Shown: in pieces, positions 52,843 to 61,501 of the stretch
Position numbering within the stretch: the stretch's first letter is position 1
Layout of the letters: every line of letters starts with the position of its first letter
NCBI RefSeq assembly: GCF_025971945.1
Contig: NZ_JAPDHW010000002.1
Span: 310,001-374,000 of the forward strand
Origin: Chryseobacterium kimseyorum
GTDB lineage: Bacteria > Bacteroidota > Bacteroidia > Flavobacteriales > Weeksellaceae
Direction of reading: 5' to 3'
Length of the DNA: 64,000 nucleotides
Translations under genes and position numbers: made by a program
Notes under the pieces: generated by a model
The model's database searches: none
What the model was told of the DNA's origin: nothing
What the model saw: only the letters and a program-made list of their open reading frames with translations

Positions 52843-53229
52843 ATGATTACAGATAAAGAATTCACCCTAAGACTTATCCGTCAGCTATCTCAAGCTTTGG
52901 AAAAACTGATTTTGGACAAACCCGAAGAAAGTTTAATGCAGAAAGAACTCGATTTCGATTCTTTAATGAAAGATATTTTTAAATTTGATTTTAAAGAACT
53001 TTCGGCAAAACCAAAAGAAGAAGTGATTGAAATTGTAAAAGAAAGACAGGAAAGAGATCACAAAGATTACTATGAAATGCTCGGAAATCTTTTCTATTAC
53101 AACGGGAAAGTATTAAACAACAATGACTTTTTAGACAAAGCAAAAACCTTCTATGAGCTGTATCTTCAGACCAGTGGAATTTTTGCACTTCCCATTATTA
53201 ACAGAATTAATGAAATCGCAAAAAGATAG
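52843..53229 (+). CDS. Helical hypothetical protein, 128 aa
   Basis: Cytosolic, mostly helical, rich in Lys, Glu, Leu. N-terminal FTLRLIRQLSQALEKLI followed by a HKDYYEMLGNLFYYNGKVLN segment and a TPR-like final AKTFYELYLQTSG. Resembles small DUF6483-like helical proteins of Firmicutes by outline only. Ends convergent to the ExbB-ExbD-TonB operon with a shared terminator. Confidence 0.65.
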   Translation: MITDKEFTLRLIRQLSQALEKLILDKPEESLMQKELDFDSLMKDIFKFDFKELSAKPKEEVIEIVKERQERDHKDYYEMLGNLFYYNGKVLNNNDFLDKAKTFYELYLQTSGIFALPIINRINEIAKR

Positions 53230-53281
53230 GTGTTTTTAATTCTACCAAAATAACTATTGTTTTCTTACTACAAATAATAAA

Positions 53282-53306
53282 AAAAGCACCTGAATCAGGT
53301 GCTTTT
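53282..53306. terminator. Bidirectional terminator between the 128-aa gene and the TonB operon
   Basis: Perfect 11-base arms (AAAAGCACCTG / CAGGTGCTTTT) with a three-base loop, so both directions have a T- or A-tail. Confidence 0.88.
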
Positions 53307-53311
53307 GTATG

Positions 53312-54193
53312 TTAGAAAGTAATGCTGTAACTTCCGGTGGAAGAAACGCTGGCCTTTTCAGCCTTTACATATTTTTTAACCCACGCTACCGATGTGGAAA
53401 CCACACACGGATCAGAGATTCCACCTGATCTTCTTGCCGAGGAGATATTCCCTGCTTTATCTACAACATAGGCTATCGTGATCGAGCCACTTGCAGAGCA
53501 GCTGTGACTTGGTTGCGCTCCACCTCTGCCCATCGTTCCTGGAATGTAGCCAACCAATCGTCTGTCGATTCCTACTTTGCTGTCGCCGTTTCCGTCTCCA
53601 CCTAAAGGATCACCATTGTTACCGATTCCATCGCCTGTTCCCTGACTTCCTGCTTTTGTTCCACGACCTTTGATTAAATTTCCGATTGCGGCAGTACCTT
53701 TTCCGTCACCATTTCCTGTTTTTGAGTTAGCAGTTGTGGCAGAACTTTTAGCTTTTGTTTTTGTTGTAGAAGTAGCGGTTGACTTCTTATTTGTTTTTGA
53801 CTCTTCCTTTTTCGGAGCCGAGACTTTAGAATTGGTTCCTGTAATGATTTTATCTTTTACTTCAGTCTTTTTAGCTTCTGGTTTAGGTTCCGGAGTAATG
53901 ACCGTTTTCGGTTCTGAAACAACATTTTCTACAGGCTCAGGAGCATTTTCTTCCGCTTTTGCAGCCAAGCTTCCTTCCTGATTGGCTGGTTCATCAATCC
54001 CTGCTCCATTTCTGTTGTCTCCAAAATTCACAAGCATTGTAGTGATGACTTCAGTTTCCTTTGGACGCTCCGTAGGTTTCATTTTATAAATGAAAACAAA
54101 TAATAGAATAGCAGACCAAATTAAGACAGAAAGCACAGCGCTTTTTGCCTTATCTTTATTTTCTTCGTTTCTATTGATTGCGTAACCTCTCAT
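53312..54193 (-). CDS. TonB-family protein with Gly/Thr-rich linker
   Basis: 293 aa. Cytoplasmic tail, one transmembrane helix (VLSVLIWSAILLFVFIY at about 20-36), an acidic and then Lys/Pro-rich linker with PEPKPEAKK, followed by a Gly/Asn/Asp-rich stretch in place of the usual proline repeats, and a TonB C-terminal domain with ITIAYVVDKAGNISSARRSGG (about 232-252), Cys at two sites. Energises an outer-membrane transporter with ExbB-ExbD. Third gene of the operon, four bases after exbD. Confidence 0.88.
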   Translation of the reverse strand: MRGYAINRNEENKDKAKSAVLSVLIWSAILLFVFIYKMKPTERPKETEVITTMLVNFGDNRNGAGIDEPANQEGSLAAKAEENAPEPVENVVSEPKTVITPEPKPEAKKTEVKDKIITGTNSKVSAPKKEESKTNKKSTATSTTKTKAKSSATTANSKTGNGDGKGTAAIGNLIKGRGTKAGSQGTGDGIGNNGDPLGGDGNGDSKVGIDRRLVGYIPGTMGRGGAQPSHSCSASGSITIAYVVDKAGNISSARRSGGISDPCVVSTSVAWVKKYVKAEKASVSSTGSYSITF

Positions 54194-54197
54194 TTTA

Positions 54198-54593
54198 TTA
54201 TTCTTTTACCGTTGCAATGGCAATATTCAGTTTATGCTTTTCTGCAATTTCCATTAAGAACACTACATCTTTATGCATCGTACTCTCATCAGCTCTTATG
54301 GTAAATGACTTTGCAGATTTGCTCTTAAGATCATTGACGATTGTCTGTTCTACCAATTCTCTCGCAATCGGTCTGTCATCTACAAAATATGACCCGTCCG
54401 GTTTTACACTTACTGTCATCGGATTCGGGATATTATCTTCTACGCTTCCCGTCTGAGGAAGCTTCACGTCTATCGCACTTTGATTAGCTGCTGACGAAGT
54501 GATCATAAAAAAGATCAACATCAGCAAAATAACGTCGGTCATCGCCGCTAAGCTGAATTCCGGATGTGCTTTATTTCTTCTTTGAATCTTCAT
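54198..54593 (-). CDS. exbD: ExbD/TolR biopolymer transport protein
   Basis: 131 aa. ExbD/TolR: one transmembrane helix (TDVILLMLIFFMI at about 19-31) with the essential Asp near its start (D20), preceded by a short cytoplasmic N-terminus, then the periplasmic domain (VKPDGSYFVDDRPIA and FTIRADESTMHKDVVFLM). The periplasmic part of a proton-powered ExbB-ExbD motor. 10 bases after exbB. Confidence 0.93.
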   Translation of the reverse strand: MKIQRRNKAHPEFSLAAMTDVILLMLIFFMITSSAANQSAIDVKLPQTGSVEDNIPNPMTVSVKPDGSYFVDDRPIARELVEQTIVNDLKSKSAKSFTIRADESTMHKDVVFLMEIAEKHKLNIAIATVKE

Positions 54594-54603
54594 CTGTTAG
54601 AAA

Positions 54604-55308
54604 TTACAAAGGTTTATTAATTAAATCTAAAAATTCTCCCGAAACATTCTGCGTTCTTAAAACGAATTTATCGATTCTTGTCAACAGAATATTATAGAAG
54701 AAGTTCGCCGGAATTGCCACTGCCAAACCGACAGCCGTCTGTCCTAATGCGGTGTAAATACCTTCAGACAGTGTTTTCGGCGAGAAAGCACCTTCTGCGT
54801 GTGATAAATCAAAGAAAGCAATGATCATCCCGATAACTGTTCCCAAAAGTCCTAGCATCGGAGCGATACTTGGTACTACTGCTAAAAGATTCAGGTTTTT
54901 TTCCATATTGGCTACTTCAATCTGAGCCTGAGATTCCATGGCACTTACGATATCTGAGACAGGTCTTCCCAATCTCGAAATTCCTTTTTCTAAAATTCTT
55001 GATTCCGGAGAGTTCTGTGTTTTACAATAATCAGCTGCTGCATCTATTTTCCCGTCTCTGATGAAATCTTCGATGTTATTCATAAAGTTTGAATCGGTCT
55101 TTGTCGTCATTCTTTTGATATAGAAGAATCTTTCGAAGAAAAGATACACTGAGAAAACACCCAACGTCAGCACAGTTACCATTACTATTTTAGCAAAAGC
55201 ACCACCGTGAAATAGGATGTCCCAAAATGAAAATTCAAGTTTTTCAACAGGCACTGTAGGTACAGCGACCTGTGCAAATAAAATCTGAGTAAGTTCCGTT
55301 AACAGCAT
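54604..55308 (-). CDS. exbB: ExbB/TolQ biopolymer transport protein
   Basis: 234 aa. MotA/TolQ/ExbB fold with three transmembrane helices: a first one near 30-50 (AKIVMVTVLTLGVFSVYLFF), then the VVPSIAPMLGLLGTVIGMIIAF pair (about 144-165) and LGQTAVGLAVAIPANFFYN (about 188-206) with the conserved residues of the TolQ/ExbB family. Forms the proton channel with ExbD. First gene of the operon, and preceded by a -7 box. Confidence 0.93.
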   Translation of the reverse strand: MLLTELTQILFAQVAVPTVPVEKLEFSFWDILFHGGAFAKIVMVTVLTLGVFSVYLFFERFFYIKRMTTKTDSNFMNNIEDFIRDGKIDAAADYCKTQNSPESRILEKGISRLGRPVSDIVSAMESQAQIEVANMEKNLNLLAVVPSIAPMLGLLGTVIGMIIAFFDLSHAEGAFSPKTLSEGIYTALGQTAVGLAVAIPANFFYNILLTRIDKFVLRTQNVSGEFLDLINKPL

Positions 55309-55339
55309 TAATTAGTTTATTTATAATGGATTTAAACGA

Positions 55340-55347
55340 CAAAAATA
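55340..55347 (-). promoter_or_regulatory. -7 box TATTTTTG for the exbB-exbD-tonB operon
   Basis: Exact TAnnTTTG match 31 bases before the ATG at 55308. No TTTG at the expected -33 position. Confidence 0.4.
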
Positions 55348-55481
55348 AAGGAATATTATCAATACTTATCTTAAAATAAGCTTAAAATATCACTTCAAAA
55401 TAAACATTTCGCCTAAAAACAGCAAATTTCTTTCCAAAAGAAATATTTGAAAAGAAATTTACAGTAAATATTGGGTAGTTC

Positions 55482-55943
55482 TTAGTCTTCGTCTACGATA
55501 ATTTCGTCTGGAGTAAACTCGCATTTCAGTCTGAAAGGAAGTGGAGTATCAGATCCTGTGTAGAAATCGTCAATATTACCTTTCCAGATTACCTGAAGCT
55601 CGTCTTCTTCATTTTTCTCAAAGCAAAGCTCGTTGTCATAGATGAACGCTTCTTCATCATCAAACAAATCTACTTCAGTATAAACTTCGTCTGTAGAATC
55701 GTTGATGGTAAACGTTTTTCCTTCAATCTCAGAAGAATCAATCGGAAATTCGATAACTTCCAAAGAAAGTTGAGGAAAATTATATTGTAAAGAATCATCA
55801 TCTACATGATCGAGCCCGTCATCCGTAATGATTTCTACTTCTAGAAAATGTTCTTGATTACTATAAACAGCCTTGCAATAAGTGCTTTTTATATTGTACT
55901 TCAATGTCTCGTCCGGATGGTAAATTTTTAAAATCCCTTTCAT
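55482..55943 (-). CDS. Acidic hypothetical protein, 153 aa
   Basis: Strongly acidic (many Asp and Glu, final DEIIVDED) without signal peptide. Starts KGILKIYHPDETLKYNIKS and continues with a set of beta strands (FLEVEIITDDGLDH, QVIWKGNIDDFY). Likely a conserved protein of the order, function unknown. Single gene with its own -7 box. Confidence 0.72.
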   Translation of the reverse strand: MKGILKIYHPDETLKYNIKSTYCKAVYSNQEHFLEVEIITDDGLDHVDDDSLQYNFPQLSLEVIEFPIDSSEIEGKTFTINDSTDEVYTEVDLFDDEEAFIYDNELCFEKNEEDELQVIWKGNIDDFYTGSDTPLPFRLKCEFTPDEIIVDED

Positions 55944-55991
55944 TATTTCTTAAAAAAGAACTGTAATAGTATGATAGTTAAATGCTTTAGG

Positions 55992-55999
55992 CAAAGATA
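55992..55999 (-). promoter_or_regulatory. -7 box TATCTTTG for the acidic 153-aa gene
   Basis: Exact TAnnTTTG match 48 bases before the ATG at 55943. Confidence 0.4.
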
Positions 56000-56085
56000 A
56001 AAAATTGTGCGAATGTTTAAAATATTTTCAAATTTATTTTTTTATAAATAGCGATTCTCCAAATCTTTCTTGTGTTTATATTCTT

Positions 56086-56093
56086 TATTTTTG
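56086..56093 (+). promoter_or_regulatory. -7 box TATTTTTG for the DUF885 gene
   Basis: Exact TAnnTTTG match 18 bases before the ATG at 56112; it lies after the alternative start at 56070 and so argues against that start. Confidence 0.45.
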
Positions 56094-56111
56094 TGTTTTA
56101 AAGATCTTAAA

Positions 56112-57908
56112 ATGAAAAACATCATATCAAAAGCGGTTTTAGGCTTAGGTTTAGCACTGAGTCTTGCTTCCTGCAGAAAGACCGATTCACCTTTAACGAA
56201 AATTACCCCGACCAATCTCGACTCTATCGCGGCAAACTATTACGAGCAGTATTTAAAATTATATCCTTTGGAAGCTACATCACAGGGAGATTTGAGATAC
56301 AATGACCAATTGCCGATTAATATCGATAAAGACTTTATTTCAGGGGAAATTGCTTTTTATAATTCCGTGCAGAAACAGCTGGAAAACGTTGATTATAAAG
56401 CGCTTTCGGATGAAGATAAAGTAGTTTACGATGTGTTGGATTTTACTTTAAAAGACAAAACTGAAAAATACAGTTATCATCCGGAATATATTCCTTTCTC
56501 CCAGTTTGAAGGCCTGCCGCTGAACTTCCCTCTGTACGGAAGCGGTCAGGGAAGCCAGCCATTTAATACAGAAAAAGATTATCAGGATTGGCTGAAAAGA
56601 ATGGAAAAATTTCCGGATTGGATGAATGCGGCGACAGAAAATTTCCGTGAGGGAATGACGAATAAAATCGTTCTCCCGAGAAAATTGGTTTTAAAAATGA
56701 TCCCGCAGATGAAAGCGGAAGAGATTATCACTCCAGATTTCGAAAAAAACATATTTTCCGGACCTGTCAAGAATTTCCCAAAAGATTTTTCTGCTGAACA
56801 GAAAGAAAAATTCACCAAACTTTACAAAGATGCTGTTGCCAAAAACATCATTCCTGCATACACAAAAATGGCTGAATTTTTAGAGAAGGAATACCTGCCA
56901 AAATCAAGAGAAACAGATGGTTATAACAACCTTCCCAAAGGAGACAATATCTACAGATATTATGTAAAAAGCTGGACTACCACCAACAAAACTCCGGACG
57001 AAATCAATAAAATCGGTCAGCAACAGGTTGCCATGCTCCGTGCTGAAATGGAGAAAGTAAAGCAACAGGTTGGCTTCACTGGAACTTTGGAACAGTTCAT
57101 CACATCAGTGACGGCAGACCCAAAAGCAATGCCCTACAAAACGTCAAAAGAAGTTCTGGATGGTTTTAATGGAATTTTAGCGAAAATAAGTCCGAAGCTG
57201 AAAACCATGTTCAGTGTAACGCCAAAAACGAAATTTGAGATTAAACAGACCGAAAAATTCAGAGAAGCAAGCGCAAGTGCGGAATACATACAGGGAACTC
57301 CGGACGGGAAAAGACCTGGTATTTTTTATATGCCACTTCCCGATCCTTCAAAATTTAATGTTACTTCAGGAATGGAATCACTTTTCTTACATGAAGCCAT
57401 TCCGGGGCATCACTATCAGGTTTCTCTGCAACAGGAAAATGAAAAACTTCCTAAATTTATGAGATTCGGGTGGTTTGGAGCTTACGGCGAAGGTTGGGCG
57501 CATTACTGTGAAACTTTAGGACCTGAATTTGGCCTGTACACCGATCCTTATCAGAAAATGGGGTATTTAAGTGACCAAATGCTTCGTGCTGTTCGTCTGG
57601 TTGTCGACACAGGAATTCATACCGGAAAGATGACAAGAGAGGAAGCGATTACCTATTTCCTAAGCAACATCGCTTATGACGAAGCAGGAGCAACCGCCGA
57701 AGTTGAAAGGTACATGGCGATGCCCGGACAGGCTTTGGGATATAAAATCGGCTCACTGAGAATTCGTGAATTGAGAGAGCAATACCAGAAACAGCTTGGT
57801 AATAAATTTAATCTGGCAAAATTTCATGATGAAGTATTGAATCAGGGCTGTCTGCCTTTGGATGTTTTGAACAGGAAAATGGAGCTTTGGGCGAAAAAGC
57901 AGAAATAA
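56112..57908 (+). CDS. DUF885 peptidase-like lipoprotein
   Basis: 598 aa from the ATG at 56112. Lipobox LASC (Cys about 21). DUF885 protein of the M2/M3-like zinc peptidase clan: HEAIPGHHYQ (residues about 423-432) with the HExxH-like metal site in a rearranged form, and GEGWAHYCETLGPEFG (about 451-466) with further metal and catalytic residues; an NTYRYYVKSWTT-type tail of the helical N-terminal domain. Periplasmic side of a membrane; substrate unknown, probably oligopeptides. Confidence 0.88.
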   Translation: MKNIISKAVLGLGLALSLASCRKTDSPLTKITPTNLDSIAANYYEQYLKLYPLEATSQGDLRYNDQLPINIDKDFISGEIAFYNSVQKQLENVDYKALSDEDKVVYDVLDFTLKDKTEKYSYHPEYIPFSQFEGLPLNFPLYGSGQGSQPFNTEKDYQDWLKRMEKFPDWMNAATENFREGMTNKIVLPRKLVLKMIPQMKAEEIITPDFEKNIFSGPVKNFPKDFSAEQKEKFTKLYKDAVAKNIIPAYTKMAEFLEKEYLPKSRETDGYNNLPKGDNIYRYYVKSWTTTNKTPDEINKIGQQQVAMLRAEMEKVKQQVGFTGTLEQFITSVTADPKAMPYKTSKEVLDGFNGILAKISPKLKTMFSVTPKTKFEIKQTEKFREASASAEYIQGTPDGKRPGIFYMPLPDPSKFNVTSGMESLFLHEAIPGHHYQVSLQQENEKLPKFMRFGWFGAYGEGWAHYCETLGPEFGLYTDPYQKMGYLSDQMLRAVRLVVDTGIHTGKMTREEAITYFLSNIAYDEAGATAEVERYMAMPGQALGYKIGSLRIRELREQYQKQLGNKFNLAKFHDEVLNQGCLPLDVLNRKMELWAKKQK

Positions 57909-57935
57909 ACCTGTAAAGACAATCAAATATAATGT

Positions 57936-57969
57936 AACGAAGCAGTGTAATATTGCTTCGTTTTTTTTA
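57936..57969 (+). terminator. Intrinsic terminator of the DUF885 gene
   Basis: Arms 57936-57944 and 57954-57962 (AACGAAGCA / TGCTTCGTT) with a 9-base loop and a long T-run. Confidence 0.88.
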
Positions 57970-57980
57970 TTTTTATTAAC

Positions 57981-58844
57981 ATGAAAAAGATTTTTTCTTT
58001 ACTCCTCCTCTCTTTTTGCTTTACTTTATTCTACAGCCAGAATAAAAAGGTTTTTAATAAAATCGATTCACTCAACACAGCAAAGGAGGTTCAGGAATTT
58101 CTTGATAATGATCAAAATAAAATAAAGTATTATTTAAACGTTAAAGAAAAAAATAATTATGATCGGTATTGTACACTAATTGCTGACAGTCTCCATTTAA
58201 AACAAAACTGGGAAAAAGCAGACTTCGATAACAATGGATTAACTGATCTCTTGGTAACCGGAAATATCTCCGAAGGAGTAAAAACGATTTATATTTTAGA
58301 TAAAGGAGATCATTTTGAATCTAAAAATCTCAGTAAAGGAGAACTTTATGAGCGATGTTCATTTTCTCTGGTAAAAGGTAACAAAATAGAATACCACAGT
58401 GTCAAAATCCTTAATCGTCAGGGATTTATAAGGAGATTAAGTGAAAATCTTATTTACAAGTTTGGCGAATTTATTGAAGAAAATACAAAACCCAAAAGGC
58501 ATAATATTCTGGAAATACAAACGAGAACTGCTGGCTCATACAGGATTAAATCTTTCTTTAAGATGGAAATAATTTCCAATGGAGACATACTATGGGTAAG
58601 CGAAGGTGATGGTTTTATACAAGCCGGAACTTACACAGCAAAACTTTCGCAGGCAAAATTTAAAGAAATTGTAGAATTACTGAATTATATCGATTTCGAA
58701 AATTTAGCAGATGAATATGAAGTCGGTTATTCTGACGCCACCACCACTCATCTTCAAGTGACCTATGACAATTTAAAAATTAAAAAATACGGGATTCCAG
58801 AGGAATGGGAACAAGAGGTCTCAGAATTTTTTATGATCTGCTGA
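57981..58844 (+). CDS. Exported protein with DUF6438-like C-terminus
   Basis: 287 aa. Signal peptide to about residue 19 (YS-Q). The middle has ADFDNNGLTDLLVTGN (about 80-95), a Ca-binding-like DxDNxG loop seen in repeat proteins, and the C-terminal ~110 residues (RTAGSYRIKSFFKMEI, QAKFKEIVELLNYIDFENL, DEYEVGYSDATTTHLQVTYD) resemble DUF6438, tentatively. Function unknown. Single gene between two terminators or repeats. Confidence 0.68.
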   Translation: MKKIFSLLLLSFCFTLFYSQNKKVFNKIDSLNTAKEVQEFLDNDQNKIKYYLNVKEKNNYDRYCTLIADSLHLKQNWEKADFDNNGLTDLLVTGNISEGVKTIYILDKGDHFESKNLSKGELYERCSFSLVKGNKIEYHSVKILNRQGFIRRLSENLIYKFGEFIEENTKPKRHNILEIQTRTAGSYRIKSFFKMEIISNGDILWVSEGDGFIQAGTYTAKLSQAKFKEIVELLNYIDFENLADEYEVGYSDATTTHLQVTYDNLKIKKYGIPEEWEQEVSEFFMIC

Positions 58845-59106
58845 ATGATCTGAAAGGAAATCAACAGTGGACAAAGCTTTAAAAAATGACAGCTGATTCT
58901 TAAGATCTTTCAAAAAATTTATTCAAATAAAAAGAAATTGAATATCAAAGGAACGTAGAAATACGTTGAACATTTGTAAGATATTCTCTTCCGAAGGATT
59001 GATGGATCTAAATCTATTTTAAATCCTGCATTCTAAAACCACCCCGTCTAAATTTCAAAATCTATCCCGCCCCCGGAGGAAGGGGAATTTTGTGACTGAA
59101 AATCTC
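58845..59106. other. Intergenic stretch before nth
   Basis: 262 bases with no ORF. Near 59041-59093 there is a C/G-rich 'ACCCCGTC...GCCCCCGGAGGAAGGGG' unit with an imperfect palindrome, of the type of dispersed repeats in this genus. Confidence 0.55.
59041..59093. repeat. CCCCCGGAGGAAGGGG-type dispersed repeat
   Basis: Short imperfect palindrome in a C-rich block, unlike the AT-rich surroundings. No second copy was found in the window. Confidence 0.45.
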
Positions 59107-59730
59107 TCACTCCCTTTCAAACAGCATTTTAGTCAGGAAATCTTTCTCTCCTTTTCCTCTTGCCGGCGAGTATTCTCTTCCGTAGTAGATGATCTGAAGG
59201 TGCAGTTTATTCCAAACCTCTTCTTTCCAAATGGTCTTGGCGTCTCTTTCTGTTTCTACAACGTTTTTACCGGAAGTTAATTTCCATTGCGTCATCAGTC
59301 TGTGAATGTGCGTATCAACCGGAAAAGCAGGAAATCCGAAACCCTGGCTCATGACTACAGAAGCAGTTTTATGGCCTACTCCTGGTAAAGCTTCGAGTTC
59401 TTCAAAGGTTTGCGGCACCACTCCATCGTGTCTTTCAAGTAAAAGTTCGGCCATTCTCTTTAAATTCTTGGCTTTTGTATTAGACAGTCCGATTTCTCTG
59501 ATGAGTTCTTTGATCTGATACTCTTCCAGTTTTGCCATTCTTTGTGGTGTTCCTGCAACTGCAAAGAGTTCGGGTGTTACCTGATTGACTTTTTTATCGG
59601 TGGTCTGTGCAGAAAGAGCGACGGCAACCATTAAAGTGTAAGGGTCGGTATGATCTAAAGGAACGGGAACGGTAGGATATAATTTCTCTAACTCTTGCTG
59701 AATAAGCGCTGCTCTTTGCTTTTTTGTCAT
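59107..59730 (-). CDS. nth: Endonuclease III without Fe-S cluster cysteines
   Basis: 207 aa from the ATG at 59730 (an ATG at 59751 lies inside the -7 box). Nth: base-excision glycosylase/lyase for oxidised pyrimidines. Helix-hairpin-helix with LPGVGHKTASVV (catalytic Lys at 121, short form) and PAFPVDTHIHRLM (catalytic Asp at 139). The C-terminal C-x6-C-x2-C-x5-C cluster of E. coli Nth is absent; the sequence has no cysteine at all, and YGREYSPARGKGEKDF sits where it should be. Divergent from bcp with overlapping promoters. Confidence 0.95.
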   Translation of the reverse strand: MTKKQRAALIQQELEKLYPTVPVPLDHTDPYTLMVAVALSAQTTDKKVNQVTPELFAVAGTPQRMAKLEEYQIKELIREIGLSNTKAKNLKRMAELLLERHDGVVPQTFEELEALPGVGHKTASVVMSQGFGFPAFPVDTHIHRLMTQWKLTSGKNVVETERDAKTIWKEEVWNKLHLQIIYYGREYSPARGKGEKDFLTKMLFERE

Positions 59731-59746
59731 GTAACCATTAAATTTG
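59715..59746 (+). promoter_or_regulatory. Complete promoter of bcp: TTTG, 20-base spacer, TAAATTTG
   Basis: TTTG at 59715-59718, then 20 bases, then TAAATTTG at 59739-59746; ATG follows at 59764. It lies in the 5' end of the nth gene. Confidence 0.6.
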
Positions 59747-59748
59747 AA

Positions 59749-59756
59749 CAAAAATA
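59749..59756 (-). promoter_or_regulatory. -7 box TATTTTTG of nth
   Basis: Exact TAnnTTTG match on the minus strand, 19 bases before the ATG at 59730 and only two bases from the bcp -7 box on the other strand. Confidence 0.5.
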
Positions 59757-59763
59757 AATCATT

Positions 59764-60213
59764 ATGCTGAAAGTAGGAGACAAATTACCCGATTTTGAAG
59801 GAATCAATCAGGACGGAGAGACCGTAAATTCTGAAAAATTAAAAGGAAATAAATTGGTTATTTTCTTTTATCCGCAGGCGAATACACCGACATGTACTGT
59901 GGAAGCCTGTAACCTCAGCGATAATTATTCTCTATTGGAAAAAGCAGGATTTCAATTACTGGGAGTCAGCGGAGATTCTGTGAAAAAACAGAAGAATTTT
60001 CATAACAAATTTGCTTTTCCTTATGATCTGATTGCAGACGAAAATCGTGATATCATCGAGAAATTCGGAGTTTGGCAGGAGAAAAAGACGTTCGGAAAAA
60101 CCTATATGGGAATCGTGAGAACTACGTTTATTTTTGATGAAAAAGGAATTTGTACACGAGTAATTGAAAAGGTGACTTCGAAAACGGCGGCTGAGCAGAT
60201 TTTGGAGAATTAA
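59764..60213 (+). CDS. bcp: Thioredoxin-dependent thiol peroxidase (Bcp)
   Basis: 149 aa. Atypical 2-Cys peroxiredoxin that reduces peroxides with thioredoxin: VGDKLPDFEGINQDG near the start, FFYPQANTPTCTVEAC (about 34-49) with peroxidatic Cys44 and resolving Cys49, and MGIVRTTFIFDEKG. Usually QAMTPGCTVQAC; here the Gly is Thr, a mild change. Divergent from nth, so oxidised-DNA repair and peroxide removal share one control region. Confidence 0.94.
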   Translation: MLKVGDKLPDFEGINQDGETVNSEKLKGNKLVIFFYPQANTPTCTVEACNLSDNYSLLEKAGFQLLGVSGDSVKKQKNFHNKFAFPYDLIADENRDIIEKFGVWQEKKTFGKTYMGIVRTTFIFDEKGICTRVIEKVTSKTAAEQILEN

Positions 60214-60301
60214 TTTTTATTACAGTTGCACCAAATAGTTCTTCACGAATGGCATAAATTGGAAAGGTTATTCGTGGAGATATTTTCTAATGAGTGGATC
60301 G

Positions 60302-60841
60302 TTATTCTGTTTCGTAGTACATCAACTCTTCAACTTCATTGGGAAGAGTGACATATTTCTGAAATCTTAACCCTAATCTTTCAATTAATTTTTGAGAAGA
60401 GATATTATCTTTTGTGGTAATTGCGGAAACTTTCTTTAGGCCAAAATCATTCATGCCGATCGATTTCACTTTTTGAGCAGCTTCAAACATATAGCCTTTG
60501 CCTTCAAACTTTTCCAAAACAGAAAAACCAATATCTACAATATCCAATCCTTCTCTTTCGAAGATTCCTACTCCACCGATTTTTTGGTTACCTTCTTTCA
60601 AAACAATCAGATAATTTCCAAAACCTAATTTTTCAAACTGTGGAAGAAACTTAGACTGAATATAATTTTCAGCATCTTCAAGAGTCCGAATATTTCTGTC
60701 CCCAATAAACTTAATAAAATTGGGCATGTTGTAAAGCTCCAAAATAAGATCCGCATCCTCCAGAGACATAGGACGGATGATTAATCTTTCGGTTTCGTAG
60801 CTTCTACTTCCGTTTTTTGACAGGCTTTTTCTTTGGCTCAT
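60302..60841 (-). CDS. GNAT N-acetyltransferase (RimJ/RimL-like)
   Basis: 179 aa. Starts ETERLIIRPMSLEDADLILELY (residues about 16-37), typical of the Acetyltransf_3 group, then KIGGVGIFEREGLDIVDIGF, EKFEGKGYMFEAAQKV (acetyl-CoA loop G-x-G) and SSQKLIERLGLRFQ. Substrate unknown, often an amine or ribosomal protein N-terminus. Its ATG at 60841 overlaps the 3' end of the upstream gene by 38 bases; the natural start could be further in. Confidence 0.88.
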   Translation of the reverse strand: MSQRKSLSKNGSRSYETERLIIRPMSLEDADLILELYNMPNFIKFIGDRNIRTLEDAENYIQSKFLPQFEKLGFGNYLIVLKEGNQKIGGVGIFEREGLDIVDIGFSVLEKFEGKGYMFEAAQKVKSIGMNDFGLKKVSAITTKDNISSQKLIERLGLRFQKYVTLPNEVEELMYYETE

Positions 60842-61469
60842 CTTTCGGTTCTTCTTTCTTTTCGATTTTTAAAAGACGCGGATTGTTTGCGCATTTTTTG
60901 GTGTACAGCTCAATGTAAGTTCCATTTTCTTTTACCTCAGAGATTTGCGATGTCGCTTTGTTGACGGTAAGGGTAAAATGTTTTTTCTCGTACGGACATT
61001 CTTTTGAAGTAACTTTCCCCAAATCAAGATAATAATTGGTCTTATCTTCGTAGTAATTTCCTGCAACGTGGGCGAACTGTTCATCAATCACATACCCATC
61101 CAAAACCTGAGCAAGGGCAGCTTCTTCTACGTTATCGGCCTTTCCGATAAAATCTTTGAGACCGCTGATCTCGGTGATATAATTAAGTTTTCCTGCTTTT
61201 GAATAGACGATGTAATAAAAACTGTCTTCCGTTGGAGTAATATTAAATCCTGAAGACTGTGGCAGATAATCTTTTTTGGCTCCCGCAGTTTTTATTTCTT
61301 CATTTTTACCATAATTATTCTGAACCAAGATCCAAAAATCAATTTTGTCATTAGGGATAATCCTTGCCAAAACATTCTGCGTATTGAAATTCTTCTTTTT
61401 CTCCTGAGAAAATATAAAAGTTCCCAAAACCAAAAAAAAGATCATGCTGAGTCGCGCTGTTTGTATCAT
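60804..61469 (-). CDS. Exported protein with basic C-terminal tail
   Basis: 221 aa. Signal peptide to about residue 21 (FS-Q). The mature part is soluble, with LARIIPNDKIDFWILVQNN near the N-terminus, LAQVLDGYVIDEQFAHVAG (about 118-136), an internal Cys pair (ECPYEKKHFT and KCANNPRLL) and a final Lys-rich PKKKPVKKRK tail. No family recognised. Overlaps the start of the GNAT gene, so coupled. Confidence 0.7.
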   Translation of the reverse strand: MIQTARLSMIFFLVLGTFIFSQEKKKNFNTQNVLARIIPNDKIDFWILVQNNYGKNEEIKTAGAKKDYLPQSSGFNITPTEDSFYYIVYSKAGKLNYITEISGLKDFIGKADNVEEAALAQVLDGYVIDEQFAHVAGNYYEDKTNYYLDLGKVTSKECPYEKKHFTLTVNKATSQISEVKENGTYIELYTKKCANNPRLLKIEKKEEPKDEPKKKPVKKRK

Positions 61470-61501
61470 AATGCAGAATGCGGCAGATATTATGCCAATA
61501 T

